Below are positions 45,875 through 55,460 of a stretch of DNA of 64,000 nt, piece by piece. The translations under genes were made by a program, and so were the position numbers. The notes below the pieces were generated by a model. That model was not told the origin of the DNA. It saw nothing but the letters and a program-made list of their open reading frames with translations, and ran no database searches. The stretch comes from Lysobacter capsici. Lineage in GTDB: Bacteria > Pseudomonadota > Gammaproteobacteria > Xanthomonadales > Xanthomonadaceae. The stretch covers positions 4,278,001-4,342,000 of the forward strand of contig NZ_CP094357.1 in NCBI RefSeq assembly GCF_014779555.2, in the 5' to 3' direction. The first letter of the stretch is position 1, and each line of letters starts with the position of its first letter.

Positions 45875-48148
45875 TCAGAACCGCACTTCCGCGGTCAGGA
45901 ACGCCTGCCGCGGCGCGCCCGATTGCAGGGTGTAGTTCAGGCCGCGCGGATCGGAGGCGACGAAGCCGTTGGTGCCGATGCTGCCGAAGTACTCCTTGTC
46001 GAACAGGTTGGTCAGGTTCAACTGCAGCTTGAACGCATCGGCCCAGGCGATGTCCTTCCATTCGTACGAGGCCGAGGCATCGACCACCCAGAACCCCGAC
46101 ACGTGCGAATCGTTGAGGTAGGTCAGATAGCGCTTGTCGGTGTACTTGGCGCCGAGCTGCAGTTGCAGGCCATCGTGATCCCAGCGCAGCTCGGTCGCAT
46201 ACAGACGCTTGGGCGCGTCCACCGCCTGCTTGCCCTTGGTCAACACCACGGTGGTGCCGTCGAGATAATCCGACTCGTACTGCGAATCGTTGAACGCCAG
46301 CGAGTGATACCAGCTGAAACCGGCGAACGGCTTCCACAGCACGGTGATCTCGGCGCCGCGGCTTTCCACGTCGCCGACGTTGGCGAAGCTCGACGCGCAA
46401 CCCACGATGCCGGCGCAACGCGCGATCGCGAGCAATCGGTTCTCGAAGTTGACCCGGTACACCGCGACCGAGGCCTCGATCTGGTCGCGGCTGGTGCGCA
46501 GGCCGGCTTCGAAGGTCTTGGAGGTTTCCGGTTCCAGCGTGCCGACGGCGGCGTTGAACGCGGCCTGCGAGGTCGAATGCGGACCGTTGACACCGGTGCG
46601 GAACGCCGACAGGTTTTCGCTGTAGGAGCCGAAGATTTCCTCGTGCTCGCTCAGCTGCCAGCGCGCGCCGAGCTGCGGCAGGAAGTTGTCTTCCGACACC
46701 AGCTTGCCGCTGGCGCGGCTGGCGCCGCCGATCAGGGTCTTGCCGTCGGTCTCGACCTTCAGCCCCTTGAAGCCCGCATCCACGGCCAAGCGGCCGTCGG
46801 CGAACTCCATGTGATCGAGCACGTAGTACATGCGCGTATCGGTGTCGAAGCGCTGGCGGAACACGCGCGCGGACGGGTTGCGGTAGAAGAAGATCTCGTC
46901 CGGCGGTTCGTTGCGGTTGAGGTCGTAGAAGTTGCGCTGCACGCCGTGATCGTTCTTCTCCAGCCACAGCCCGGCCTGCAGGCGATGGTTGCCGATCTGC
47001 CAGCTCAGGCTCGGCATGAAGCCGGTGCGCTCGATGTCGTACTCGGTGGTGCGCATGCGCAGCGGCACGGTCGGCGAGACCGCGTACGGCGTGGCCCAAT
47101 GGCCCTGGCCTTCGTTGTTGTGGTAGTACGCGGTCGCCGCCAGGGTCACGTCGGCGTTGAGGTTCCACTCCGCGCTCAGGTAAGCCAGATCGTCGTCGCG
47201 CACGCCGCGGGCGATGTAGTACGCATCGTCCAGGCTGGTTACGCCGCCGCGGAAACTGCCGTTGGCCGCGTCGATCGCGCGCTGCCAGTCCTTGGCGTAG
47301 TTGTCCCAGTCCATGCCCAGGCGCTTGGCCGATTCCAGCGACAGGTCGGCGTAGTCGGTCTCGCGACGGCGCGAGGAGTCGGCGAAACCGGTGATCTTGA
47401 AATCTTCGCCGGTGTAGACGAACTTGCCGTTGAACTGGCTGTTGCGCTGCGGGCCTTCGCCCTTCCATTTGTCGGTGGTGTGGAACACGCCGCTGAGGTA
47501 AGCGCTCCAGCCGTCGTGATCGCCGGTGTCCAGGCGCGCGTAGGTGCGGCTGGTCGCGTCGCTGCCGATGGTCTGGGCCAGGCGCACGCCGAAGTCGGCG
47601 GACGGATCGGAACTGAAGAAACGCAGGGTGCCGCCGAGGTTGCCCGAGGACGCGGTGTCGATCGCGCCGCTGCCTTGCGAGAGTTCGGCGCCGGACAGGT
47701 TTTCGGCGGTGATCGCGCGGCTGATGTGCAGGCCGTTGTGATTGCCGTAGCTCATATCGCCCAGCGGGATGCCGTCGAGGGTGAAGCCGAGCTGCTGCTG
47801 CGAGAAGCCGCGGATGCTCAGCTTGCTCGACCACTCGTAATTGCCCCACGGATCGGAGCTCTGGAAATGCACGCCGGGCAGCTTGGCCATGACCTTGAGC
47901 GGGCTGGTGCCGGCCGCTTCGCGTTGCAGATCGGCCTTGCCGAGCGCCTGCACCTGGCGGGTCTGGCCGGTGCCGACCACCGACACCGCGTCGAGCGTGG
48001 TGGCGTCCTTACCGGCATCGGCGCTGGCGCCGGTGGCGGCAGCGGATTCGGCGGCGTTTGCGGGGCTGGCGGCTTCGGCGGCGCGGCCGTTGCCGGCGTA
48101 CAGACAAAACAGGATCGAGGCGGCGAGGAGCGTCGTCTTCGTCGTCAT
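45875..48148 (-). CDS. TonB-dependent receptor, FecA-like, substrate unknown
   Basis: 757 aa. A signal peptide (LLAASILFCLYAGNGRAA) leads to a TonB-box-like segment (TLDAVSVVGTGQ), a plug (about residues 75-195, with GVHFQSSDPWGNYEWSSK, SIRGFSQQQLGFTLDGIP and GSGAIDTASSGNLGGTLRFF) and a barrel ending in Phe (LTAEVRF). The long plug with the FecA-like LGFTLDGIPLGDMSYGN points to siderophore or ferric-citrate-like cargo, but no adjacent periplasmic or permease gene helps to decide. No Fur or Zur box is obvious upstream. Confidence 0.88.
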   Translation of the reverse strand: MTTKTTLLAASILFCLYAGNGRAAEAASPANAAESAAATGASADAGKDATTLDAVSVVGTGQTRQVQALGKADLQREAAGTSPLKVMAKLPGVHFQSSDPWGNYEWSSKLSIRGFSQQQLGFTLDGIPLGDMSYGNHNGLHISRAITAENLSGAELSQGSGAIDTASSGNLGGTLRFFSSDPSADFGVRLAQTIGSDATSRTYARLDTGDHDGWSAYLSGVFHTTDKWKGEGPQRNSQFNGKFVYTGEDFKITGFADSSRRRETDYADLSLESAKRLGMDWDNYAKDWQRAIDAANGSFRGGVTSLDDAYYIARGVRDDDLAYLSAEWNLNADVTLAATAYYHNNEGQGHWATPYAVSPTVPLRMRTTEYDIERTGFMPSLSWQIGNHRLQAGLWLEKNDHGVQRNFYDLNRNEPPDEIFFYRNPSARVFRQRFDTDTRMYYVLDHMEFADGRLAVDAGFKGLKVETDGKTLIGGASRASGKLVSEDNFLPQLGARWQLSEHEEIFGSYSENLSAFRTGVNGPHSTSQAAFNAAVGTLEPETSKTFEAGLRTSRDQIEASVAVYRVNFENRLLAIARCAGIVGCASSFANVGDVESRGAEITVLWKPFAGFSWYHSLAFNDSQYESDYLDGTTVVLTKGKQAVDAPKRLYATELRWDHDGLQLQLGAKYTDKRYLTYLNDSHVSGFWVVDASASYEWKDIAWADAFKLQLNLTNLFDKEYFGSIGTNGFVASDPRGLNYTLQSGAPRQAFLTAEVRF

Positions 48149-48595
48149 GGGGAACTTCCATTGGGAGAGAGTGCCGCCGCACGCGTTGCAGAATCCGCTG
48201 CGTGAATCACTCTGGGCGGCTTGAGAGCGAAGCCCGGAAGTCTGTGGGTGACGTGTGAAAGGGATATTTCAGATCGACGTCAGTTTGCGTCGCGCGAGCG
48301 TGGGCTATGCCGGATTTGCGTTGTGACGTGGAGCAAAGCGATACGGCACGTCTGGAGAGATATCGCTCTTCGCGAAGCGCGCGACAGTTGGCCCCCTTTG
48401 GAAAAGGGGGCGGCGCGCTGCGATGACGAGAGGTTTGCGCGATAGGGCTCGCGCGGGGGATTCGCTTTTGCCCGGCCGCGGCGATCGTCGTGGCTGGGAG
48501 GAAAAGCGAATCCCCCCTGCCCCCCCTTTCCAAAGGGGGGAACTGCCTGAGGACTAGTTTCCAGCCATCTCGTTAAATCCCGCCATGACGCCCAA
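48149..48595. other. Intergenic region with a palindromic element
   Basis: About 450 bases between the TonB receptor and the S9 gene; palindromic element copy D occupies 48391-48542. The other 240 bases, next to the receptor start, must hold its promoter; I see no gene. Confidence 0.5.
48391..48542. repeat. Palindromic intergenic element, copy D
   Basis: GCCCCCTTTGGAAAAGGGGGC, an insert of about 45 bases, GGGGGATTCGCTTTT, then AAAAGCGAATCCCCCC and CCCCCCTTTCCAAAGGGGGG. It lies just after the S9 peptidase gene on the minus strand. Confidence 0.8.
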
Positions 48596-51046
48596 TCAAA
48601 ACCCCGAAGTGCTCAACTGTTTCGGCGGCTGCAACCGATAATTCGCCGGCGGCCTGGCGCCCATCAGATGCTCGACGAAGTAATCCCACATCCGCCGGGT
48701 GTAGTACGGGTCGTTGCGGAACAATTCGTGATCCTGGTTCGGCAGGTACAACAGGTCGAAATCCTTGTTGGCGCGGATCAAGGCCGAGGTCAGCTGCACG
48801 GTCACGGCCGGATAGGCGTTCTCGTCGAGATCGCCGTACACCAGCAGCAACTTGCCTTGCAGGCGATCGGCCAGGCGGGCGTTGTCGAAGGCGCGATACA
48901 CCGCCGGCACCGCGTCCGGCGTCGGCCGGAAGCGCTCGCCGTTGCCGTAATCCAGCGGACCGGTCAGCAGGCGGTCCAGGCCCAGCACGCCGCCGGCGTA
49001 CATGCCCTGGAAATTCTGATTGCCGGCCGAAGACACCGCGACCTTGTAGAACTCCGGCCGACGCAGGATCGCGCGAGTCGAGGAATAACCACCGAAAGAA
49101 TGGCCGTAGATGCCGACGCGTTGCAGATCCAGGCCGGGATACCGCGCCGCCAGTTGCTCGATCGCGGCGACGTGATCGTCGATCTGAGTATCGTGATTGA
49201 GCCCGTAGCTGACATCGTGGAACGCGCGCGAACGGCCGGGCGTGCCACGTCCGTCGATGGTGATCACCACGAAGCCCAGCCGCGCCAGGCTGGAGCGCGA
49301 GATCGGATTGATCGCCGCGGTCGCCTCGACATAGGCCACCGGCGCATTGGTCACCTGCGGGCCGCCGTAGATCGCGTCGATGATCGGGTACTGACCCGGC
49401 TTGGCGCGTTCGGGCGCATAGTCCGGCGGAAAATAGACCGTGGCGAATACCTCGGTGCGACCGTCGGCGCCGGTGAATTTTAGCCGTTGCGGCGGCAACC
49501 AGCCGGCCGCGGTCACCGCGGACACGTCCGCGCGCTCCAGTTCGGCGATTACCGCGCCGTCTTCGGTCGAGCGCAGCACGCTGCACGGTGGCTGATCCAG
49601 GGTGGAGTAGCTATCGACCACATAATCGCGCGACGGCGACAAGGGATCGGCCGCGCCGCTGCGCGCGAAACCGCCGCCTGCGTCATTGATGTCGTGATCG
49701 GCCTGCTCCGCGGTCAGCAGCACCGGATCGCCGCCGTCGAGCGACACGCGATACAAGCGGCGTTGATACGGATCGCCCGGCTCGCGGCCGCCGGCGGTGA
49801 AGTACACGCGGCGCCGAGGTTCGTCCACGCCGATGACCTCGCGTACCGCCCAGTCGCCGCCGGTCAGGCGGCGAATCAATCGGCCGTCGCGCAGGTCGTA
49901 CAAATACAGATGGCCCCAGCCGTCGCGCTCGGAATACCACACCGCTTCATCGCTCACGGCGAGCACGCGCACCGCGGCCGGCCGGGTCAGAAAATCGTTG
50001 ACCTGCACGCGGGTGTCGGACCGCTCCTCGAACACCTCGCGCACGGCGCCGTCGCGCAGCCCGATCTCGATCATGCGCGCGCGCGTCGGACGCCCGTCGT
50101 TGGCGATCGCCGCATACACCCGGCCGTTGTCCCGCGACCAACCCAGCACACCGGCTTCACGCATCGCATTCCACCCATCCGGGATCGCGATGCGACGCGC
50201 ACCGCCGGCCTCCACATCGACCGCGAACCATTCGTCGCGCGCCGGCTCGCGATCGCCCGGCAGGGTCAGGCGCAGCTCGTAGGCGACCGGGCGGAAGCCA
50301 TGCTCGGGCGCGAACGCGACGAACGGATACGGCAGCACCTTGCGCTCGTCGAAACGCAGGCCGAACAGATGACGTCCGTCGGGCGACCACGACACCGCGT
50401 ACGGCCGGGTCTGGCCGCGGCCCTGCAGACGCGGCACGCCGCGCATCGCGAAATCGGGCTGCACGCCGTAGCCGTAGTGGTCTTCGCCATCCGAAGTCAG
50501 CGCACGCTCGGCGCCGCTGCGCAGATCGCGCAACCACAGATTGTTTTCGCGCACGAACGCCGCGCGACTGCCGTCGGGCGACAGCAACCAGCCCGGATCG
50601 GCGGCAGCGGTGGCCGCCACGGCTTGGCAACGATAGGTCTGCAGATTGCAATCGAGTTCGCGAGCGCCCGCACCACGCAAGCGCGCTCGCAAGGCTTCGC
50701 CGTCCACCTGCAGAGCCAGCAATTCGGGCGCCGCGGTGGCCTGAGGCAACGCGGCGCGCATCGCCTGGCTCAGTCGCGCCGAGTCGAACAATGGCCGCCG
50801 CTCGGCGCGGGCCGGATCGATCAATACGTATTCGGCGCCGCGCTCGCCGTCGCGGCGATACCAGAAGCGGCCGTCGGCGAGCCACTGCGGCGCGACCGTC
50901 GCGTTCTTGATCCGGCCCTTGAGGTTGTAATCCAGCACCCGCTCGGCGCGCGCGTAATCGGCAGCGGACAAGGCCAGCGGTTGCGCCTGACCGGCAGCGG
51001 ACATCGCGGCGCAGATCGCCGCGATACAGATCGCCCATCGTTTCAT
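48596..51046 (-). CDS. Secreted S9 prolyl-oligopeptidase-type peptidase (DPP4-like), copy 1
   Basis: 816 aa. The ATG at 51046 has GAAGGGGA upstream. A signal peptide (AICIAAICAAMSAAGQAQ) precedes a beta-propeller (about residues 60-530) and an alpha/beta hydrolase domain: GIYGHSFGGYSST carries the nucleophilic Ser, LLVYGDLDENAYP the Asp and LPNQDHELF the His. DPP4/DAP-type enzymes of this family release dipeptides from peptides in the periplasm. The gene is homologous end to end with the S9 gene at 52076-54526. Confidence 0.92.
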   Translation of the reverse strand: MKRWAICIAAICAAMSAAGQAQPLALSAADYARAERVLDYNLKGRIKNATVAPQWLADGRFWYRRDGERGAEYVLIDPARAERRPLFDSARLSQAMRAALPQATAAPELLALQVDGEALRARLRGAGARELDCNLQTYRCQAVAATAAADPGWLLSPDGSRAAFVRENNLWLRDLRSGAERALTSDGEDHYGYGVQPDFAMRGVPRLQGRGQTRPYAVSWSPDGRHLFGLRFDERKVLPYPFVAFAPEHGFRPVAYELRLTLPGDREPARDEWFAVDVEAGGARRIAIPDGWNAMREAGVLGWSRDNGRVYAAIANDGRPTRARMIEIGLRDGAVREVFEERSDTRVQVNDFLTRPAAVRVLAVSDEAVWYSERDGWGHLYLYDLRDGRLIRRLTGGDWAVREVIGVDEPRRRVYFTAGGREPGDPYQRRLYRVSLDGGDPVLLTAEQADHDINDAGGGFARSGAADPLSPSRDYVVDSYSTLDQPPCSVLRSTEDGAVIAELERADVSAVTAAGWLPPQRLKFTGADGRTEVFATVYFPPDYAPERAKPGQYPIIDAIYGGPQVTNAPVAYVEATAAINPISRSSLARLGFVVITIDGRGTPGRSRAFHDVSYGLNHDTQIDDHVAAIEQLAARYPGLDLQRVGIYGHSFGGYSSTRAILRRPEFYKVAVSSAGNQNFQGMYAGGVLGLDRLLTGPLDYGNGERFRPTPDAVPAVYRAFDNARLADRLQGKLLLVYGDLDENAYPAVTVQLTSALIRANKDFDLLYLPNQDHELFRNDPYYTRRMWDYFVEHLMGARPPANYRLQPPKQLSTSGF

Positions 51047-51156
51047 GCCATCCCCTTCCCCAGGTATGAAAGAAGAAGATCGCATAAGCCAAACGCGCGG
51101 ACTTTACCTGCCTTGGCCCCAACATGACGCGCTGCGGCGTAACGCAATCGCTGAAG

Positions 51157-51591
51157 CTATTTCACTGCGACCAGGCTCGAGTCGGCGAAGCGCACGTCGG
51201 CAAATGTCGCGGCTTGCGCCACCTCTCGCAAATCGTTGGGCAGATCGGCGCAGGCGATCGGCAACAGCGGCCTGGCGACCAATTCGTATGCGTTCAATGG
51301 CCCTTCGATACTCGCGAAATCGGTCCAGTCGTATACGAACACGCCCCGCTGCGCCAGCGCGATATAGGAACCGGGGTCAGACGCATCGCACAGATTCGTT
51401 ACCGCCTGACCGGGCCGAATGCTCAGGCGCAGCACTCTGGCTTCCACTTCCTCGACAGGAAAGAAGTCACCGCGCAGCGCTTGTGCCGGAACCGACCCTT
51501 CTCCGGCGGTGATGAAGACGCCTACGAATCCCTGCCCATCGGATGCGATCCAGGCTCAATCCACCGCGTAAGGATATTCTTGCTGATTCAT
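51157..51591 (-). pseudogene. Small hypothetical gene broken by an in-frame TGA
   Basis: Reading starts at the ATG 51589-51591 (GAGGG about nine bases upstream), gives MNQQEYPYAVD, meets TGA at codon 12 (51556-51558), then stays open in the same frame to the TAG at 51157 with protein-like sequence (AWIASDGQGFVGVFITAGEG, GVFVYDWTDF). Downstream starts (a GTG at 51447) would give only 96 residues. From memory, relatives read YAVDCxWIASD, so the TGA replaces a cysteine codon. The simplest view is a nonsense mutation; readthrough cannot be excluded. Neighbours are two S9 peptidases and a second small gene. Confidence 0.6.
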
Positions 51592-51638
51592 CGTGGCGCC
51601 CTCGCGCAACTGAACTTCCGCAAGCCGCAGACCACGCA

Positions 51639-52064
51639 TCAAACCGCTCTGAGCTGCTCATTGAATCGCCCGGAGTAGCGCCATCCAAGCCACTTGAACA
51701 TATTTACGAACCATTCCAGCGAATCCACAGAATCCTCAACGCTATCGCCGTGCCCAAGAACACAGATGAGCGCCCGCATCGCCGCGTCTTCCTTATCGAG
51801 AACGTCGATGCCGCGCCCTTTGGAGACCAGGTAGTTCCAACACGATTCGTTGGCGGCATCGAGAGCGGCGACTTCGCCTTTCCCCTCGAGCCAGTATGAG
51901 CTGGCCAGATCCAAGGCGTCCCGACCGATCCGCGGCAACAAGTCGCGAATCGTCGCCAGACAGCGGCACATGAAGATCGAAAACGTACGCTCGACCTCGG
52001 CCGGACTTTGTTCGCGAGTGACCGAGCGTACGAATTTTTCAACCGACTTGAAATCAATATGCAT
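51639..52064 (-). CDS. Small hypothetical protein between the S9 peptidases
   Basis: 141 aa. The ATG is at 52062-52064, only 11 bases after the stop of the upstream S9 gene, so it is in the same operon. Sequence: VEKFVRSVTREQSPAEVERT, FSIFMCRCLATIRDLLPRIG, GRDALDLASSYWLEGKGEVA, and a C-terminal helix WFVNMFKWLGWRYSGRFNEQ. It looks fully alpha-helical, without a signal peptide. I do not recognise the family; its small size, soluble helical make-up and company with the interrupted gene 51157-51591 are reminiscent of immunity proteins, but that is inference only. Confidence 0.7.
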   Translation of the reverse strand: MHIDFKSVEKFVRSVTREQSPAEVERTFSIFMCRCLATIRDLLPRIGRDALDLASSYWLEGKGEVAALDAANESCWNYLVSKGRGIDVLDKEDAAMRALICVLGHGDSVEDSVDSLEWFVNMFKWLGWRYSGRFNEQLRAV

Positions 52065-52075
52065 GCGCCTTCGCC

Positions 52076-54526
52076 TCAGTACCCGCCCCCACCCCGCTTC
52101 GGCGGCGGCGCCAGCTTGTAACCTACTGGCGGCTTCGCCCCCATCAGATGCTCGACGAAATAATCCCACATGCGCCGGGTGTAGTACGCGTCGTTGCGGA
52201 ACAGCTCGTGGTTCTGATTCGGCAGGTATAGCAGGTCGAAGTCCTTGTTGTTGCGGATCAGCGCTTCGGACAATTGCGCGGTCACCGCCGGCAGCGCGTT
52301 TTCGTCGAGGTCGCCGTACACCAGCATCAGCTTGCCGCGCAGGTTCTGCGCCAGGGTGGCGTTGTCGAGGCCGCGGTAGTTTTCCGGGATCGCCTCGGGC
52401 GTGGGTCGCACGGTGCGGCCGTTGCCATAGTCGACCTTGCCGGCCAGCAGACGCTCCATGCCGTTGAGGCTGGAGTACATGCCCTGGTAGTTGTGACTGC
52501 CGGCCGAGGACACCGCGACCTTGTAGAACTCCGGCCGGCGCAGGATCGCGCGCGCCGAGCTGTAGCCGCCGAAGGAATGGCCGTAGACGCCGACGCGCTG
52601 CAGGTCCAGTCCCCGATAGCGCCGCGCCAGTTCGCCGATGGCGGCGACGTGATCGTCGATCTGCGGATCGGCGAACGCACCGAAGCTCGCGTCGTGGAAG
52701 GCCTGCGACCGCCCCGGCGTGCCGCGCCCGTCGATGGTCACCACCACGAAACCCAACGCGGCCAGGCTGGAGCGCGAAATCGGATTGGTCGCCGACACCG
52801 CTTCGGCCATGCCGACCGGTGCGTTGGTCACTTGCGGGCCGCCGTAGAACGCGTCGATCACCGGATATTGGCCGGGCTGAGCGGTCTTCGCGAAATACCC
52901 GGGCGGGAAGTACACGGTCGCGTAGAGATCGGTGCGGCCGTCGGCGGCCTTGAGCGTGACCCGCTGCGGCGCGCGCCAGCCGGCGGCGATCACGTTTGAG
53001 GTGTCGGCGCGCTCGAGTTCGAGCACGATCGCGCCGTCGCGGGTCGAACGCAGCACGGTGCGCGGCGCGGTATCCAGGGTGGAGAAATTGTCGATCACGT
53101 AGTCGCCCGAGGGCGATAGCAGATCGATGCCGTCGCCGCCGAGGATCGCGCTCGCGCCGACTTCCAGCGCGTGATCGGCGACCTCCGGCGTCAGCAGCAC
53201 CGGCTCGCCGCCGTCGAGCGACACCCGATACAGACGGCGCAGATACGGATCGCCGGCTTCGCGGCCGCCGGCGGTGAAGTACGCCACGCGCCGGGTTTCG
53301 TCGACGCCGATCAGGTCGCGCACCAGCCATTCGCCCGAGGTCAGTCGGCGGATCAGACGACCGTCGCGCAAGTCGTGCAGATACAGATGGCCCCAGCCGT
53401 CGCGTTCGGAAAACCACACGACCTGATCGCTGCGATTCAACACCCGCACCGCGGCGCGGTTGTAGAGAAAGTCGTTGACCTGCACGCGGGTGGCGGATTG
53501 TTCTTCCAGCACTTCGCGCGAACGGCCGGTGTCCAGATCCAGTTCGACCAGGCGCATGCGCGCGGGACGGTCGTAATTGGCGATGGAGGCATAGACGCGG
53601 CGATTGTCGGCCGACCATCCGAAAATATCCGCCTCGATCACCGGCGACCAGCCTTCGGGAGCGACGATGCGCTGAACCTTGCCGGCGCCGTCGACATCGA
53701 CCGAGAACCATTCGGCCCGTGTTTGCTCGGCGTCGCCGAACAGGCTCAGACGGATGTTGTACAACTCCGGCCGATGGCCGCGCTCGGGCGCCATCGCCAG
53801 CATCGGGTACGGCTGCACCTTGCGTTCGTCGAAACGCGAACCGAACAGGCGCTTGCCGTCGGGCGACCAGTTGACCGCGAACGGCGGCACCTTCCATCGC
53901 CCCTGCCGCGACGGCACCGCGTGCAGGGCGAGATCGGGCAGCACGCCGTAGCCGTAGTAGGCTTCGCCGTCCTGGGTCAGGGCGCGCTCGCGGCCGCTGT
54001 CGAGATCGCGCAGCCACAGGTTGTAGTCGCGCACGAACACCGCGCGGCGACCGTCGGGCGATGGCAGCCACAGCGGGTCGGGTGTGTTCGCCGCAATCGC
54101 GCGGCATTGGTGGGCGACGACATCGCAGGACAGTTGCTGCGTTGCGTCGCCGGCGAAACGCGCGCGCAATACGCCTGCTTCGACGGCGACCGAAAGCGGC
54201 TCGGGTACGCGTTCGGCGGCCGCCGGCAGAACCGCGCGGATCGCCTCGCGCATGCGCGCCGGATCGAACAATGGCTCGCGGCTGCGCGCGGCGGGGTCGA
54301 CCAGCATGTACTGCGCGCCATGCTCGCCGTCGCGGCGATACCACAGGCGTCCGTCGGCCAGCCAATGCGGGACGATCTCCGCGTTCTTGAGCTGGCCCTT
54401 GAGGTTGTAGTCCAGCACTTTCTCGGCGCGCGCGTAGTCCTGCGCGCTCAACGACGCGGGTTGCGCCCACACCGGTCCCACCGCGGCGCACAACAGCGCG
54501 GCGGCCCATATTCCGTAACGACTCAT
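52076..54526 (-). CDS. Secreted S9 prolyl-oligopeptidase-type peptidase (DPP4-like), copy 2
   Basis: 816 aa, the same length and architecture as the other S9 gene at 48596-51046. A signal peptide (AAALLCAAVGPVWAQ), a beta-propeller with repeated WLPSPDGRRAVFVRD-type blades, and the catalytic domain with GVYGHSFGGYSSA (Ser), LMLVYGDLDENALP (Asp) and LPNQNHELF (His). It ends GGGGY. The two copies presumably arose by tandem duplication and now have two small genes between them. Expected role: cleavage of peptides in the periplasm. Confidence 0.92.
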   Translation of the reverse strand: MSRYGIWAAALLCAAVGPVWAQPASLSAQDYARAEKVLDYNLKGQLKNAEIVPHWLADGRLWYRRDGEHGAQYMLVDPAARSREPLFDPARMREAIRAVLPAAAERVPEPLSVAVEAGVLRARFAGDATQQLSCDVVAHQCRAIAANTPDPLWLPSPDGRRAVFVRDYNLWLRDLDSGRERALTQDGEAYYGYGVLPDLALHAVPSRQGRWKVPPFAVNWSPDGKRLFGSRFDERKVQPYPMLAMAPERGHRPELYNIRLSLFGDAEQTRAEWFSVDVDGAGKVQRIVAPEGWSPVIEADIFGWSADNRRVYASIANYDRPARMRLVELDLDTGRSREVLEEQSATRVQVNDFLYNRAAVRVLNRSDQVVWFSERDGWGHLYLHDLRDGRLIRRLTSGEWLVRDLIGVDETRRVAYFTAGGREAGDPYLRRLYRVSLDGGEPVLLTPEVADHALEVGASAILGGDGIDLLSPSGDYVIDNFSTLDTAPRTVLRSTRDGAIVLELERADTSNVIAAGWRAPQRVTLKAADGRTDLYATVYFPPGYFAKTAQPGQYPVIDAFYGGPQVTNAPVGMAEAVSATNPISRSSLAALGFVVVTIDGRGTPGRSQAFHDASFGAFADPQIDDHVAAIGELARRYRGLDLQRVGVYGHSFGGYSSARAILRRPEFYKVAVSSAGSHNYQGMYSSLNGMERLLAGKVDYGNGRTVRPTPEAIPENYRGLDNATLAQNLRGKLMLVYGDLDENALPAVTAQLSEALIRNNKDFDLLYLPNQNHELFRNDAYYTRRMWDYFVEHLMGAKPPVGYKLAPPPKRGGGGY

Positions 54527-54631
54527 GCCATCCCCCTTCCCTTCGATCGAAGGCCGACGATGGCACAGGCGCCGGGGGGCCGGCTTTGCATTGCGAGGCA
54601 GTCCGACCGGACGACGCGGCGATGCCGGCCT

Positions 54632-55447
54632 CTAGCGTTCGACGAACGCCTCCAGCATGCGCAGTTCCTCATCGTCGAAGCCCGCCGCGCTGCGCGCTTC
54701 GAAGTTGAACGGCCCATACAGCACCGCGCGCGCGTATTCGCCCAGCAGTTCGCGAAAACGCGGCGCCGGGTCGATGCCGGCGCGTTCGCAGTACCAGCGG
54801 TACCAGCGCGAACCGGCGGCGACGTGGGCGACTTCCTCGCGCAGGATCGTTTCCAGGATCGCCACGGTCGCGCCGTCGCCGAGCGAACGCAGCTTAACGA
54901 TCATGCCCGGGGTCACGTCGAGCCCGCGCGCTTCGAGCACGCGCGGCACCAGCGCCATGCGCGCCAGACCGTCGTGCGCGGTCTTCTCGGCCATTTCCCA
55001 CAGGCCGTTGTGCGCGTCGAAGTCGCCGTAGTCGTAACCCAGCTCCTGCAGGCGCGCGCGCAGCAGGCTGAAATGGCGCGCTTCGTCGTTGGCCACGCTG
55101 ACCCAGTCGGCATAGAACTGCGCCGGCAGGCCGCGGAAGCGGTACACCGCGTCCCAGCCCAGGTCGATGGCGTTGAATTCGATGTGCGCGATCGCGTGCA
55201 CGAACGCGGCGCGGCCCTCGGCGGTGCCGAAGCCGCGCTTGGGCAGTTCGCGTGGATGCACCAGCGCCGGCCGCGCGGGGCGGCCGGGCATGCGGATCGG
55301 ATCGGGCGCGGGCGCGTCGAGCGGCGTGGTCAGTTCGCCGCGCGCATAGGCCTGCGCGCAGGCGAAGGTCAGCTCGACCTTGGCCTGCGGCGTATCCGCA
55401 TCCAGGCAGGCGCGTGCGGCGTCGAACAGCGAACCCGAGTCAAGCAT
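54632..55447 (-). CDS. DUF455 ferritin-like protein
   Basis: 271 aa. DUF455 proteins have a ferritin-like four-helix bundle. Likely metal ligands are in HAIAHIEFNAIDLGWDAVYR and WVSVANDEARHFSLLRARL (E and EARH motifs), plus TILREEVAHVAAGSRWYRWY further on, giving two ExxH pairs for a di-iron site. The N-terminal FDAARACLDADTPQAKVELT is also family-typical. The exact function is not established. It lies 13 bases downstream of purF on the same strand. Confidence 0.88.
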   Translation of the reverse strand: MLDSGSLFDAARACLDADTPQAKVELTFACAQAYARGELTTPLDAPAPDPIRMPGRPARPALVHPRELPKRGFGTAEGRAAFVHAIAHIEFNAIDLGWDAVYRFRGLPAQFYADWVSVANDEARHFSLLRARLQELGYDYGDFDAHNGLWEMAEKTAHDGLARMALVPRVLEARGLDVTPGMIVKLRSLGDGATVAILETILREEVAHVAAGSRWYRWYCERAGIDPAPRFRELLGEYARAVLYGPFNFEARSAAGFDDEELRMLEAFVER

Positions 55448-55460
55448 GGCCGGCGCGCGC

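Noticed and set aside
51530-51591. Selenocysteine insertion at the TGA
   Set aside because: I looked for a SECIS-like stem within 40 bases after the TGA (GCCT against AGGC is the best pairing) and found nothing convincing; kept only as an alternative in the finding.
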